In this document: positions 38,601 to 52,296 of the stretch, piece after piece
Numbering within the stretch: position 1 is the first letter of the stretch
Layout: the number at the start of each line of letters is the position of its first letter
NCBI GenBank assembly: GCA_013399695.1
Contig: VXAU01001354.1
Coordinates: forward strand, 62,800-126,799
From: Formicarius rufipectus
Taxonomy: Eukaryota > Chordata > Aves > Passeriformes > Formicariidae
Reading direction: 5' to 3'
DNA: 64,000 nucleotides
Translations under genes and position numbers: made by a program
Notes under the pieces: generated by a model
The model's input: the letters and a program-made list of their open reading frames with translations, nothing else
Told to the model about the DNA's origin: nothing
Databases searched by the model: none

Positions 38601-41499
38601 AAGATACCACAGTCATCAGAAACTACAAAGAGAAGCAGTCTCCCTTTAGGCAAACAGAAAGTGACTGCTTCCAACAGTGAAGACAATGCCTATATTTCAA
38701 GACATTTTCACACTCCCACTGCTGTCTCTCTTGACTCCTCTGGGCTGGCCTCTTTCCAAGGTCTTCAAAATACCCTCTCTAAATTTAGAATTTAAGTTAA
38801 GTGCATTTCACTGAATATGGAAATGGTAGATATTCCAGACAAAACATTATCTTTTCTCCAAAGACAAAGTCTTCTAATAAACTGCCATGTCTGACACGGA
38901 AGGTGCAAAATGCAGAAACAAGCAGTATATCAGAAGATTTGGCTGTAAAAAAAATTTAAGCACTCTGTTCTTTGGTTTTTATACTGGATGCAGTTACTCA
39001 TATTCCATGTAAAAATACCGAATAAGTAAACATAATAGGAAAAAGGCTTTCTTGACTCCAAAGTACATGTGCACTAGGAAAAATAAATATTAAAGCATCA
39101 CACAATGAATTTGGTTGAGTTCCAAGTTCCTGCTTGCAGTACTTGTTTTCAGTGCTAGTTGGATGGGTTTATGCTTTTTTGTAATTAATTCACACAAATA
39201 AAAAAAGAAAAACAAACTATCTATTGGGAAAAAAAAAAACCACAAACATGAAAAGACAAAAGGAGCACAAGAAATTTTAATCCAAGATCTAGACACCTTA
39301 AGCTTGAGAAGACAGCTGCCAAACTGCTTGGCCAAAAGTTTTTGAGAAATGATTAGAAAAACAAACAGAGAACTGGAAATTTGAAAATCACCTTACTCAT
39401 CCTGCTTTCAAACTACAGTAGTATCCAAACTAGAAACATCTACACATTTTGGAGGTGGTGTGCACACAGTACATGCATACATGCATTCACAACCAGCCCT
39501 CAGACTGAGGACCACTAGGAACCACAGTACAGGAAGGGCAAAGAAGATGCTCTGCTCTGCAATCCTGCCACACAAAACTCAATGTAAGAAGACAGACTGC
39601 TTCAAGGCAAAATGAGAATCTTGCAATATCCAGTCTTTATTCCTCAAATAGTCACTGAGCAGGGACTATGCAGGTACATAAATAAAATGCTTGATTATAC
39701 CAGTTAAACATAGTGTCACATCCATCATACATTAAATACTGCTAGGTATCACCACCCTCTTACAGTATCCCTTATTGTATCTCAAAGCAGCAACATCCCA
39801 TAGAGGGAATTAAATGTCAAAACTACAACAAAACAAAGTCAGAGTTTACACAGCACTGAGCTTCTGTTAACACCAGTACAAGTATTTTGCTGACTGCAGT
39901 AGTCATTAAACTTGGACCCCTCTGTTTCAATCTGGATGAAAGCCAACACCTTTTATTACAAACAAAAGACACTGAGTCTGGAAAGAGACCAACAATCCTA
40001 TGCCAAATATATAAAAATAATCTCTCAATTTCAGAATGTTGTTGGCTGCAACATTCTTTAATTAGATTCAGTTTCTGATCTCATTTGAAGCATACAGTTG
40101 TGTGTTAAATACCTGGAAAGCTTGTTTCCAAGAGCAGCTTACAGGGGAATGATCTACATGACTGCAATTATGGTAATCTGTTTTCCCCCAAGTGTATTGT
40201 TTGGATTATTTTTTGAAAAATCATAATTATCAAAGAGTATCACAAATCACCCTGTTTCAGACAATTTTTCTTATTCTTTACCCTCTGGTTCTTACTTTTC
40301 CTTCTTCATTGACCTTTCCTCTTAAGTTATCCAATTATTGTTTATACCCTCTTTAAAGCAAACATCAAAACTTATTAAGTTCCCATCTTTTCTAATGTGT
40401 CTTTCTTATTATATATCTCCACCAGTACAATACACAACAACATATTTGGGTTGTGTAACAACTGACCCTCAAACAAAATATTTTCTTTTCAACACAAAAA
40501 AAAATAAAGCACATTTGTGGCATTTTGCTTACCAACTTCCATGATACAACTAGAAAAAGAACAAATGAGGAAGTTTAGATGCAGAAGTTTTAAATTAGCG
40601 TAATTTCTTAGGGCAGTTTAGCTAAACCTTGAAAGCAGATTAAATTTACAAGCACTAAAATGCAGGTTACATACTTTCCTGGAACATCATGCACAGTGAC
40701 AGAAATTACTGCTGGGACACTGCAGATACAGTTGCACTTCATAAGTGAAGTGAAGCAAAATAGTATTATTTTCAGTAGGAGTCCCATGATGGCACCCCTT
40801 GCACAGATTTGGGATTCAGTCACCCCCAAAGCCATTTTCAGATCAAACTCCTTACAGTGTACAAGAATTATACATTAATCCTACACATAAAAGTTTGCAG
40901 CAAACATGTTTACAGAATATATGGTTCAGGGATCAGAGACAAGGTATACTGGCGTCTTAATAAATTAGTCAAGTATAAAGATGGTGTCTAATGCAGAAGA
41001 AGTGATTAATCTTCCAGACAGTAGAGAGCCACCAATGATGTTATTTGGTGAGGACAGACTCCTTGCCAAATCTGGAAAAACTCTACAAGTAGGAAGATGC
41101 CAAATGCAGTTTTGAACAATAACTACTGAGTGCCCTGAGGCAGGGACTGGCTCTGCACATTCTCATGTTACAACCACAGTGATCCTACCTCACACTCCAG
41201 GAGGTAACATGAGCAGCAAGGCCAGAATTTTAATTGGGAACTGTTGTGAACAAAATAATTCCACTGCTTGAACCAGACTAATAAAAATAAATGAAGAAAA
41301 GAGTTGAAGTTACCAGCACACACTAGTAAATTATATCTCAAAAGATACAATGATCCTTACAACCACGATACTGCAGTGGTCATATAAACTCACACAATAC
41401 ATTTAAGAAATCTCAAGGTTGAGAACTTATTCTTTTATACAGATCAAGCTGAGAACTGGCATTTCAGAAGTCAGCAAAGCCTGAGCAGTGCTAACCAGG

Positions 41500-41904
41500 T
41501 GTCGTGGCTTAGGAATGGTATTGTCCAATTTAATACTCCCACTAAAAATCACAATGCTGCTTCCCCTCCCACCTCCTACCAGAGACACAAAAGGCAAAGA
41601 CAAGAACAATTTACTGGAAACAGCAATGAGATATCAAGATTAAGAGTAACAGCAACAATGTTAATAACAAAAGGTATAAGAAAAAAGAAGATTCATACAG
41701 GAAAAAGCCCAACAACAGACATTATTGGATAGCTCCCTTTGCCACATTTTCTTGACCAGAAGAAACTACTTCTCTGTGGAACAGAGTCCCTTTTTTCCCA
41801 CCCCCAGCAATTATCTGAGGTGGTACAGAATAACCTTAATGTCCTGGCTGTGCCCTCTCCCAGCCACAAAAAAAATAACTGTCCTGTCTGGAACCAGTTC
41901 AACA
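41500..41904 (-). mobile_element. Solo LTR of an avian endogenous retrovirus (degraded)
   Basis: About 405 bp on the minus strand start with TGTTGAACTGG (41904) and end with AAGCCACGACA (41500), so the TG...CA termini are kept. Internal blocks such as the reverse complement of 'cttgaccagaagaaactact' and 'ccagcaattatctgaggtgg' resemble LTRs that recur in avian genomes. I assign this from memory, not from a search. The expected AATAAA-like site reads AGTAAA (41615-41610). No internal viral genes lie next to it, and no clear target-site duplication is visible, so it is an old solo LTR. It has the same orientation as CRIM1. The family name is not assigned. Confidence 0.65.
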
Positions 41905-43179
41905 AAATAACAGCAGAAAGCAAAAGCTAACAAATAACCTTATCAAATACCACAGACACAGATGCTCATACATCTCAAAGCAAGACTTAATTGTTTTCCC
42001 CTATTTAGATTGATAAAGATATAATAAAATCTATTATTACATGATGAGATGTCTCCCATGACACTTTAGATGTCATGTGTCTCCTGCATTGTACACCTCA
42101 ATGAACAGCAGTCCTCACTGTAAACCATCAGCAACAGAAATAAATAAGAACAAAAAGTATTTCTCTACTCTCAAAACTCCTCAGTTCAAGCAGTTGGAGG
42201 TGCTAATTAATGAGGTGAGTTTTAAAGAAGACTTTTCATTAGCACAACTCAAAATGCACACACTCCTTTCAACAAAAAGAGTAAGGTGCATAACATACCA
42301 CTGAGTATTATTGCTGACAATCAAAAATCCCCCTCTAATCTTTCTTCCAGTCTATGCAATGAATGCGCTTTCTCAACACAGAATAAATACTTGCTTTCAT
42401 GGAAATCAGAATGGAGACTTATTAAGATTTATCGGAAGTCTCTGCAATATAAGCATGCAGGAAAAACAAGATTAAGTAACACTGATACCTCAATAATGGT
42501 AAAATAGGATGCAAATATATCAGTTCTGTCACCTGCATGCCATCTGAAGCATGCCTCCAGAATCTCATTAGCATAAAAGAATCACTGAAATACAACAGAA
42601 GAAAGTCAGAAATTTACCACATGCATACCCTACCCACACAGTGTGACCCACTAACGCCTCAGGTGAATGCTTGAAAGGAAACAAAACTAGTAAGTTTAAT
42701 AAACCTCTCACACACTTAACTTGCAGTATGGATCCTAACCTTACACTTAACCCACCTGATGTCCTATAAAGCAGGATTTTTAATATCACCTTTAATATGC
42801 TGACCTTCTCCACTTTCACAACATTTTCTTGATTAATATTGCAGATTTCAAGCCATTTTAAAATATATTTAAGCACCAACTATTTCAGGGAAAAAAAAAA
42901 GATAAAACTAAAATGAGTAAATTTCATGTTCAGACAATTTCTGCTATGCTACAAAACATAAAACTCAGATCACACATAAAAGTGGACAGTAGGACAAGTT
43001 TAAATAACAGTTTAAGAAATGTGAAATTTCATATGTTGCAAGATTTAAGAACAAATCGTTGGTTAGCACAAATTGTCTTAGATGCTTGACTTAGTAAGGA
43101 CTGGTAAGTACTTGTGTGTATTTATACTGACTTCTGATTTGCACATTACAACATAGTAACTAAGAGCACTGACTTAAAA

Positions 43180-43226
43180 AAAACCAAACAACAAAACCAA
43201 AACCAACCAACCAACCAAACAAAACC
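43180..43226. repeat. (CCAA)n / (CAAA)n simple repeat
   Basis: A run of A/C tetranucleotides with four CCAA units in a row at its core is flanked by CAAAA variants. Within intron 2, no function is apparent. Confidence 0.8.
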
Positions 43227-43700
43227 ATCTCCAAACAAATTTTAAAAAATGCATCATGAAAAGAAGAAAATTAACAGAAACACACCAAAGAAACAGTGTG
43301 TTATATAAGTAAGCAGCCACACCAAGAGACACCAAACATATATAGAAAGGATGCTTCAACGAACAGAAAATTCAGATGATTAAGGATCAAATTTTAGTTC
43401 CACATTTAATTAGACCGAGTTTCTTTCTATTCCCAGTTTCAGCAATTCAGATAAGCTATTTTGGTTGTTTCATTCCCCAATCTACCATCCATTTTATCAA
43501 CACAATTGCTTCACAAGTGCAGAGGAATTGGTTTCACATGTGATAGATAACATGCTTTGTGCAACACACAGTCCTTTTTATCAGTCAAGATTCCTGGGTG
43601 CTACAAAAAAAACCACCCCAAAATCAGAAACAGTTCAAGCAAAAATTAACCCAAATTTTTAGTATGTATCTGAAAATGTGAGAAATTCTGAATATTCAAG

Positions 43701-43715
43701 AAAAAAAAAAAAAAA
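43701..43715. repeat. Poly-A run (15 nt)
   Basis: Fifteen consecutive A bases in intron 2, with no adjacent retroposed gene recognised. Confidence 0.8.
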
Positions 43716-44466
43716 GGCCAAGTGTTTTCTTCAACAGAAAAATTGCATCCAAGTATTCATCCTTGACTAGATTCAGCTGAAAGGAAGGCAACACCAGGTA
43801 CCATCAAATGCGTATTCACTAATCAGTCACTGACAAGTAGCTGTGAATTGCTGTTTTGCACAGAAATTTCAGTTTACCCTGTTTTTGGTAGTCAAAATTC
43901 AGACTAAACTGAAGTCTGATGTGTCCATCTTTCTTCTTTAAATTAACCCTTAAGCCCTAAGCTATAGATCCACATGCAGTTAAGACAGCTTGCCAGAATC
44001 ACATGATTCTGACTGGAACAATACAAGACTGGAAGAAAACACATTTCACTTAATTGTTCCTGAACAATTTTTTCACAAGGGACCTGCTTCAAAGAAAAGG
44101 CAGAACAGCTAATACAGTCCCAATAGTGTTTTACTCTGTGGAGTAGACTTCCAAGCTGTCTCAAACGCCTCCTAGGAATGAAGACACAGACAGCAGCAAA
44201 ACCAACTGCAGAGTAAGAAGCAGGTAACGCAATGTCTCGAAGAAACTATCTGTTCCAACTGACATCATAAAGAGAAAAACAAACCTTAGGAGGTAATAAG
44301 CAGCAGAGAACTGCTCTCAGGAACAGTGTTACTACGTAAAACTTTTCAGCATTTTCCCTAAGACAAGTAATTCCAGAACTGTCAAAGCAAGTCTGAGACA
44401 CTTCACCACTCTTAGTGAGGATCCATCCTTTCCAAGTCTGCCAATTGCAGGGTAGTTCCAGCCCAA

Positions 44467-45000
44467 ATCCTGAGGTCACCTGGTTCTATGCTTACTCTGA
44501 GCAAGGCTGATGCTAGTGACCTGCTCAGGTCCAGGTGAGTTTGGACAACTCTGAGGGTGACAATTCCATTTCCTGTCTGGGAAGCTTGTCCCTCTGTTTG
44601 ATCACCCACCATCCAAGTGGCATGTTCCCTGTTGTAGTTGATGTTTGATACTTCTCATCCTTCCACTGCACATCTTGGTGTAGCACCTAGCTACATCTTC
44701 TCAGTAACCAAACATGAATCAGCTGAAGACAGCAACAAAGTCCCTTCCTTTTCTTTAACTGAGCTGTCTCCTGCCTGTTGATCGTGTTCCCTGGCCTCCT
44801 GCCCAAGCACCTTCTTGTCTGAGGGATCCCAAAGCTGCACCTGTGCTGTAGAGATGCCCACGGGGACTCTGCTGGCTGTGCTCCTGCTCAGGGCTGCACT
44901 TGGCCACCTTCACCGCCAGGGCACACTGCTGACCCGCGATCCGCCGGCTGCCCTGACAGAGTCCTTGGCACCATGAACTGCTGCTTCTGCCTCTGACGGG
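44467..45000 (-). mobile_element. Diverged CR1 LINE fragment
   Basis: Weaker but ordered CR1 similarity is readable in reverse complement: 'gaggtcacctggttctatgc', then 'gacctgctcaggtccaggtg', 'cctctgtttgatcaccc', and 'ccgccagggcacactgctga'. The last corresponds to the C-terminal pol region (QQCALA on the minus strand). The 44640-44760 interval fits poorly and may be an insertion. The copy is much more diverged than those at 32.6 and 62.1 kb. Alternatives are an unrelated GC-rich segment or a different LINE subfamily. Confidence 0.6.
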
Positions 45001-46820
45001 AACACTCCTTCCCCTCCTCAAGTTCTCATGAGGACAAAATAGCTTGCCCCAGCGCGGAACTTTATTTATTAGCAAAACATTTTAAGGTAGATTTTCCATC
45101 TCATCACTGGCACAAGCCAAATGGAAACTTCAAAATCTTTAATTATTCTACTTTGGATCTAGACATTAATGATCACCAAATGTGATAATGAAAGTTCAAA
45201 GACATGTATTTTTGATCTTGGTTTCGGTTTTTATCCTCCCTCCCTCTCAGTTATATCTCCTGAAGCTGTTCAAACATAGAGGAGCAGCACAGGCTTACAC
45301 AGTGCAAAAAAAAGAAATGTTGTCTGCTAATTACTACTGCAGCGAGGAATTTATGAGCTCCTTATCTCTTAAATTGTGACCTCAATTCAACTTTATCTGT
45401 AGTAGACAAATCCTTAATAAACAAGGGGAAAATTTCAAAGTACTGCACTTTGTTCACTGCTCTATTCACAGAGGATTCTTGATTTTCTTTATTTTCTTAG
45501 GAACTTCAGCTTCTTTGGGCTGTTAAAGAAACAATCCCATCTAACAGTTTGCCATCCAGCCTTCACAGTTTTGGTATGCCATATAGTCTCCATACAGACA
45601 GATCAGATGCCCTTTTCTGCCCTTGATTCAAATATTAACTGAGGACTTAATTTAATTTGTGAGTTAAAAGAGAGCTATATGGACACTAACGTGCCAATAA
45701 GTTTCCTTCTAGAGTTAACATATGCTCTTCATTAATTTACTGACTTGATTTGACTTAAGGGGATAATGCCTGAAGCATTAGGATGAGTTATGACAACCTT
45801 CCCTCTCATCTCAGCATTGCTATTTCTAGTACTGGAGCACGGGGTGCAGGAAGATGTGCTGGGGCAATATCTGTACTGAATACCAACTGAAGAGAATCAA
45901 TAGTATATCTCCCTCAAACTCCAAGTCAAATTTATTCCCAAATATTTAATATTAATTTAAATTGTCCTGGAAACTCATCTGCTTCCAAGCAAAAAGCCTG
46001 AGACCTATGAGGCTAGCATAGTCTAAGAGTCGTCTTCTTCATCTTCACTCAGTGCAGCCCCTCTTCAGATGCCCCCACTTGTCCAGACAAGTCAGAAGAA
46101 ACTACAGCCTTGTTTATACAGGTCAAGTAGAAGGCATGTCCCAGCATACCAAACTTTGACACAACAGGACAATCTTCAATCTAAACACACCCACCTTCAC
46201 TATGAACCAGTTCAGCTATCACAACTTCGGAATATGCTGAGGTTTATGACACGTTGTGGTAAATCAAAATGACCACACAGAGTAACTGACAGATATGTAT
46301 TATTTATACCTACACTGTATTTAACTACATAAATGACTAGCCTACAGTAACTTTTCCATTTCTTCTAAGAACGTAAGAGAGCAAGACTTCCAGTAAAAAA
46401 TAATTTTCATTTCTACTACAAATCCCTTTCCCAAGACTTGGTTGTGAAAAACACAGGAATAAAACAAATACACTCACATTGACACTCATGGTCACAGATC
46501 TGTGTTGTCCGGTAATACCAGTCACGTGGATGTTCCAATAGTGGATGCAGTTATTATTACAAAACAGAGCAGTGTAGTAATCATCTTAAAATAAAGCGAA
46601 GTTGCACAGTTGCCAGCAGTAAGTGGGTGACATTTGTTATGTTAACAAGGCTCAGACACTATAGCTATACCACTTCCGTGCTTCAAGAACACTATCATGT
46701 TACAAGCAGATATAAATAATGATCTATTTTACAAAGGTGCAAAATTAAAGTTATTTTGGTATATTTTTAATGCACCTGTTTCTTTCAGATATTTGAACAA
46801 TTGTTTTTCTTTATAGATAT

Positions 46821-46863
46821 ATTAATACATTATTAGGATATGTAAGATAACTAATGTATTAAT
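46821..46863. repeat. Inverted repeat, 12-bp AT-rich arms
   Basis: ATTAATACATTA (46821-46832) and TAATGTATTAAT (46852-46863) are perfect reverse complements separated by 19 nt. Given the strong AT bias here, this may be accidental. Confidence 0.75.
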
Positions 46864-47544
46864 ACATTTTTATTTTTATACATACATTAAATTTGGATCT
46901 ATATACTGAGCAGGACTAAACAGGTAATGGCTTAATGTTCTTTAATGTTCTTAAACTTAAGAACAGGAATACCGGAACCTCTTCTCTTCTCTTGTAAAGT
47001 TAGAAGTACTTGCAATTTTTTATGTTTTTATTTTTTAAACAGAATATAAATACTGCTTGGGCTTCAAAAGAAAATTTACTGAGGACTGAGGACATATTGA
47101 CAGGAGACTAGAATCTTGTGCATTAAAAAGAAACACTTTGCATATAAGCAATACTCAAACATAATTTTACAGCATAAGTCTGTGTGGAGTAGAGTGTTCA
47201 ACTGTAGCAGGCTCACTGCAGTCTCAACTTCACTACAGCAACTCTATTTCATGAGCAGCAGTATCAAACAAATAGATTCCTGTAATACCTTAGATTTCAG
47301 AATAAGAAGGTAAAGGGAAATACAGAAGCAAACTGTCAAACTTAACAAGAATACAGTGAAGCCTTCAAATACACAAGCAAACTCTTAAAGCACATATGGA
47401 GGAATTGACACAACATGCAACTGACAGATCTTGAAAGCACGCGTGAGTCTAAATTACCACTTCACATTAACTTGAGATGTTCAGCAATCAGCCAGATCTT
47501 TCAAGACTTAATTTTGATAAACCTTTCTAAAGGAACTGAAATTA

Positions 47545-48112
47545 TGTCATGGTTTAATCCCAGTAGGCAGTTTAAGTACCACACAGCTGGCTCACTGCCC
47601 GCCCACCAGTGGGATGGGGAGAGAATTGGAAGGGTAAAATACAAAACCTCCAAGGATAAAACCAGCTTAGTAAGGAAGAAAGGAGAAAAAAAACCCCAAA
47701 CCTCCTCAAAGTAAAACAAACCCCCTACAAATGGTTCAAAAAACCCAGAATTGCTCATCATTTCCAACTGACTGATCTCTAGATGTTCCTCCAGAAACAG
47801 CAGTGCTGACAAACCTAACCCCTTCTTCCCATGTTTTGTTGCTGAGCATGATGTGGTATGGTGTGAAATACTCATTTGGGCAATTGGGGTCAGCTGGTCC
47901 AGCTGTGTCCCCTCCCAATTCCTTGTGCACCCCCAGGCAACTGGCTCGTGGGGCAGCATGAAAAGCAGAAAAGGCCCTGATGCTGCGTAAACACAACTCA
48001 GCAACTACTAAAATATCAGTACGTTATCAAGACTATTTCATCACAAATCCAAAATACAGTCCAATACACTCTACTATGGAGAAAATGACCTTTATCCCAA
48101 TCTAAACTAGCA
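47545..48112 (-). mobile_element. Solo LTR of an avian endogenous retrovirus (degraded)
   Basis: About 568 bp run on the minus strand from TGCTAG at 48112 to ATTAAACCATGACA at 47545. Recognisable blocks, read on the plus strand, include 'cagtgggatggggagagaat', 'ggcaattggggtcagctggt', 'gtgtcccctcccaattcctt' and 'agcagaaaaggccctgatgc'. They match a solo-LTR type that I recall as common in many bird genomes. TG...CA termini are present. The promoter TATA and polyadenylation regions look mutated and no target-site duplication is evident, which suggests an old copy. No gag, pol or env sequence is adjacent. Family assignment would need a repeat library. Confidence 0.8.
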
Positions 48113-51100
48113 CTAGGTAACATCAGAACTTGGCTTGCAAGGTTGCACCCTACTGAACGCGTACACAGGTTACAGCTTTACCAACCCTGAAATACATCTT
48201 TTTAAGAGATTAACCCTCTCTGGTTATTCTAAGATATTCAAAGAAAATTAGAACTTAGTTAAATACTGTATTTTTTTTTTTAATTAGAGGAATGTTTTCC
48301 CTGCTAAATCAGTTGGTTTCCAGACCAACTCTATCCACATTAGTCTACGTATTTCCAAGCTTCACTATCATTGCCTAGTAAATAATAAATGCAGAAACAT
48401 TTTACTCCATGACAGAAACAGGAAGACTTCTAAAAACATATAAAATACAAAATGTATTACTTCTGAATGTAACTTTACAGGTACCCTATGAAATCAAAGA
48501 TTCTTGAGCCAACCCTTCTTTTTGAAAGTTGCATTTATTTTTAGAATAGAATATAAAATTGCATAATTTGCAACTGCATTAATTCATGAATAGGAAGGGT
48601 ATTTAATAGATTCACCATAGATTTACAATGTTTAAAAATATTTTCTAGCAATAATACCTTGCAAGATAGAGCAAGTTATGAATGTCTATCTGGACCAACA
48701 TTACAATGAGTCAACACCTAACTTACTTGGTAAGTAAATGGCAAATATATGAAACACATGAAATCTGTCAATTATTCCAAACTTGGATTGCAGAGACTGA
48801 AAGTACGAAGACACAAAACTTTGCAAATCTTACTTCCCATCTTCTCTTCAAACACCAATCCTTATCACTCTCCCATCTGTTATAGTTCTTCCTTTCCAAA
48901 TTTCTCCCATTTCCCGCCATTTCCCTACCAGTCATCTCCAAGTAGAAAAACCATCAATGTTAAAGTTAAATCTGAGGTATAGAGTTCTGAGAAACCAGTG
49001 CAGGGAGCTTTTGTTGGTTTGAGTTTTCTTTAGGTTTGTTTTGTTTATTTTTTCAAATAATGAACAATACAATGTACTTAATAAAAAATCCTCAAAGAAA
49101 ACAAAACCTAAAATATTTGCCCTGGGATTATGCTTTGTTGTTCTTACTTCAGTTTTAAACCACGCAGAAGCAGATGTAGCAAAAAGTACTTCAACCTACA
49201 TGTTTTAAGTCCAGCAATGCACTACACATTTAAAGACAAAAATATCTAAATTGCTAAATTATCTCAACATCAGTCATAACTCACTCCCTTGCCTACCTCT
49301 CTCACATGGGAAATGCCACCAAGAATGGAAGAGAAGAGCAGAGCGATGATCAGCACAGCTTTGATAGACTTTTTGTCCTGGACCATACAACACACAAAAA
49401 GAAACAAACAGTAGAAAGAAACATGCCTCATATGCCACCCTAAGACTTTACAGTGATATATTTGCATGGGTTTAAAGGCATAGGTGCAGAAGCACAAAAA
49501 CTAGAACTCGTCCTTAGCTTGAAAGCAGAGTTGACACACACAATCAAACAGACAGAACCCAACAATTGTCTAAACACCTTACAGAGACAGTACCATAACT
49601 GAGAACACTAGTAATACCAAATTTGCACCTGAAACTTCATAGAAGACGGAGTCCTGACTGAGTCTCTAACATACAGAGAAGTAAATACGCAGTGTGTATT
49701 TGCATATTCTTCCACACAGAATGGCTGTACCAAAAAACAACCACATTAATGTCCTAATGACCTAATCCACTAAAATTCAGGCAACTTTAGTTGTTGCTGG
49801 TTCTCTCAACATTGTTGGTATCATGCTAGCAAAGCTATCCACAGTGCTTATACATATGGACTACTCCTTTTGAGACAAGTGTATTAAAATGTTATGCTTT
49901 CAACTAAGTACTTTGTAATTGTCATACTGGTTCAGCAACAAACTGAAACCGGGCAGGTTTGCAACTGTACATTTATTCTCCTCAAAACACCAGCAAAAGA
50001 ACAGTGAAAGTCAACTCATGTTTCGTACAATGACATTTTCACAGAACAGCACAAAATGACATGGAATAAAATCCTGATGAACTCATTATTAATAGTAAAA
50101 AAGTTATAGCTATCACAAACAAAAGTAAGGTATTAAGATTACACACTGCACTTGAGGTATTCAATTGGTGGTGGAATAAGCACTGTGCTCTTAAAAAGTA
50201 AAAGTTAATTGTAAGGACTTGACCTCACAAGCCTGGCCACAGTGATTACAGGACAGAAGAGTACATGCAGGCAGTCATACCCTAACAAGTAAAATGTTGT
50301 AAATTTACACTCCTAGCTTGCACCAAACACTAAGATAAAACATTGTGTCATTTGCTAGCTGTCTGCTGTGATTTTTCTAACTTTTTAAAATACTGTAATT
50401 TTTTGCTGTTGGTTCCAGCCCAAACCTGCCAAAGCTAAAGACTCATCATTGCTGACTCAAGAAAATACATAGTAAGAAGAGAAAAAACAGAGAAGCAGTG
50501 ATCATAAATGAGATGCTTGGAAGTACAAATTGGGAAAAAAAGGCACGCTTTCAACCTAATTGCATTAGATTTCAATAAAACAAGTTTGTGGCACTGAAAA
50601 GGAAAGAGTCTACTTAAAGACTAAACACATACTCCTCATTAAATTATGGGTTTAGTTACTGTAACAGGCACAGTATAATTGAAGCAACTACACATGTATG
50701 AACACAGAAGTAAACTGCATAATCCAATGAAGTATAAAGCACAGCAATTTCTTTAAAAGAATAAAAACAGAATAACACAAGAATGATGACTAAGTGGGGT
50801 TTGCCCAAATATCAGATAGTAAAAACATGAGTTTTTATTACAAAGGAAAAATGTATGGAAATACTTTCTAGACCGCTACCAAACAAGCAGCAGAATGACT
50901 ACAGAGACCCCAAATAATTGGCAGGATGTTACACCATGTGCATGAGATTACTATCTTTGCTATTTCCAGGAACAGAGGCTACAAACATCACATAGACACA
51001 GTGCTTAAGTTCCTGCGGATATGGGCACAACCAAATAAGCATACTTACATTTGTACTTGGTTTCCAAGCTCATACCAGAAGTTACCACCTTAATGCCAGA

Positions 51101-52270
51101 AGAAATTGAAATTTTCATAATAAGAATTTCAAACCAGAGTGTTTTCTTTTTAATTCTCATTTGTTAGGAATAGCAAATATAAACAGCAGAAGAAAAAGTT
51201 ATGTTTAAAAACTTAAGTTAAATAAGATTTTTTAAAATTTTACTTCAGATTTTCATTTTATCCTAGAATTAGATTTCTCATGCTGCAAAATTAGCTTACT
51301 GCTTAACAATTTTTTGCCAGTAATTTTCTCATTACTTATAAAAATCAAAGCTTTAAAATCATTTAATATTCCTATGCATAGCCAGTAACACCTCTTCATA
51401 TCTCAGAGCAAAGAAAATACAAGCAGAAAAGTACGTGATGTACAGTCACTTAGAAAAATATTTTACTAATTCAAGTTCTAAACAAATATAATTACATACA
51501 AACAATGCTTAATATTCTACCCTATATAATAAAGTGGGGAGAAAGTAAAGAATTATTAAATCTTATTTTAAGACAATTTTTAATCAATAGAATTGTCAAT
51601 CTGTTCATGCAAACATAAGGTTTAGACAACTGGAGACGTCCATGGTTTGTAACATAAGTTTATTTAATCCTGGATACACAATCCCTTCAGCATCTCTACA
51701 CAGCAGCTTCACAACAGATAAAGAACTCTGCCATAGCATTACTCTACAATAAAGTTAAATATCATTGATTACAACCAAAAAAAGCACAATTGCTACATTA
51801 CTAGTCTAAGACTGTTAGATAAACTTCGGGGAAAACAAATCAAGCATCACCTCTGTTCCATCATCACCAGAAGTGGATTTTTTTTCACCACAAAGAATAC
51901 TGGTTTGTCCCAGATATTTTTGACCATGCTGAACTATGAGATACATGTAGTTTTTCTTTGAAAATATACAGAAGCAATGGACTACTGAGCTGTTTTCTTC
52001 AAGAATTCAAATTGTAGGAAGATTTCCAAACAAAGAAGCTAAAAGCCCCAAACAACAAACTGTGCTGCTTATTCTAAAAAGACCCCGCTCTCCCCTTTCA
52101 AATACACACATTCAAATCCAGTATTCTGCATCAGTAGTCTCTTACATTTCCAAAGTCCATACTATAAAAACCAAGCCTTTCAGGAAGCAGCTGATACATC
52201 AGGTGATGAAACAGTGCAAATCAGAAGATGCAATTTTAGTCAGATGGGTCTATAGGTTTAGTTTATGATT

Positions 52271-52296
52271 TTATATATACATATATACATGTATAT
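52271..52296. repeat. (TA)n-like AT-rich tract
   Basis: Short run of TATATACATATATACATG character, alternating purine and pyrimidine. Confidence 0.7.

Noticed and set aside
44755..45075. A 106-residue minus-strand, GC-rich open frame that looked like a gene.
   Set aside because: The QQCALA stretch and the surrounding order match the CR1 pol C-terminus, so it is better explained as a diverged LINE fragment.
47501..48004. A 167-residue minus-strand open frame, the longest in the window.
   Set aside because: It lies inside the solo LTR and its border, and does not resemble any retroviral or cellular protein that I recognise.
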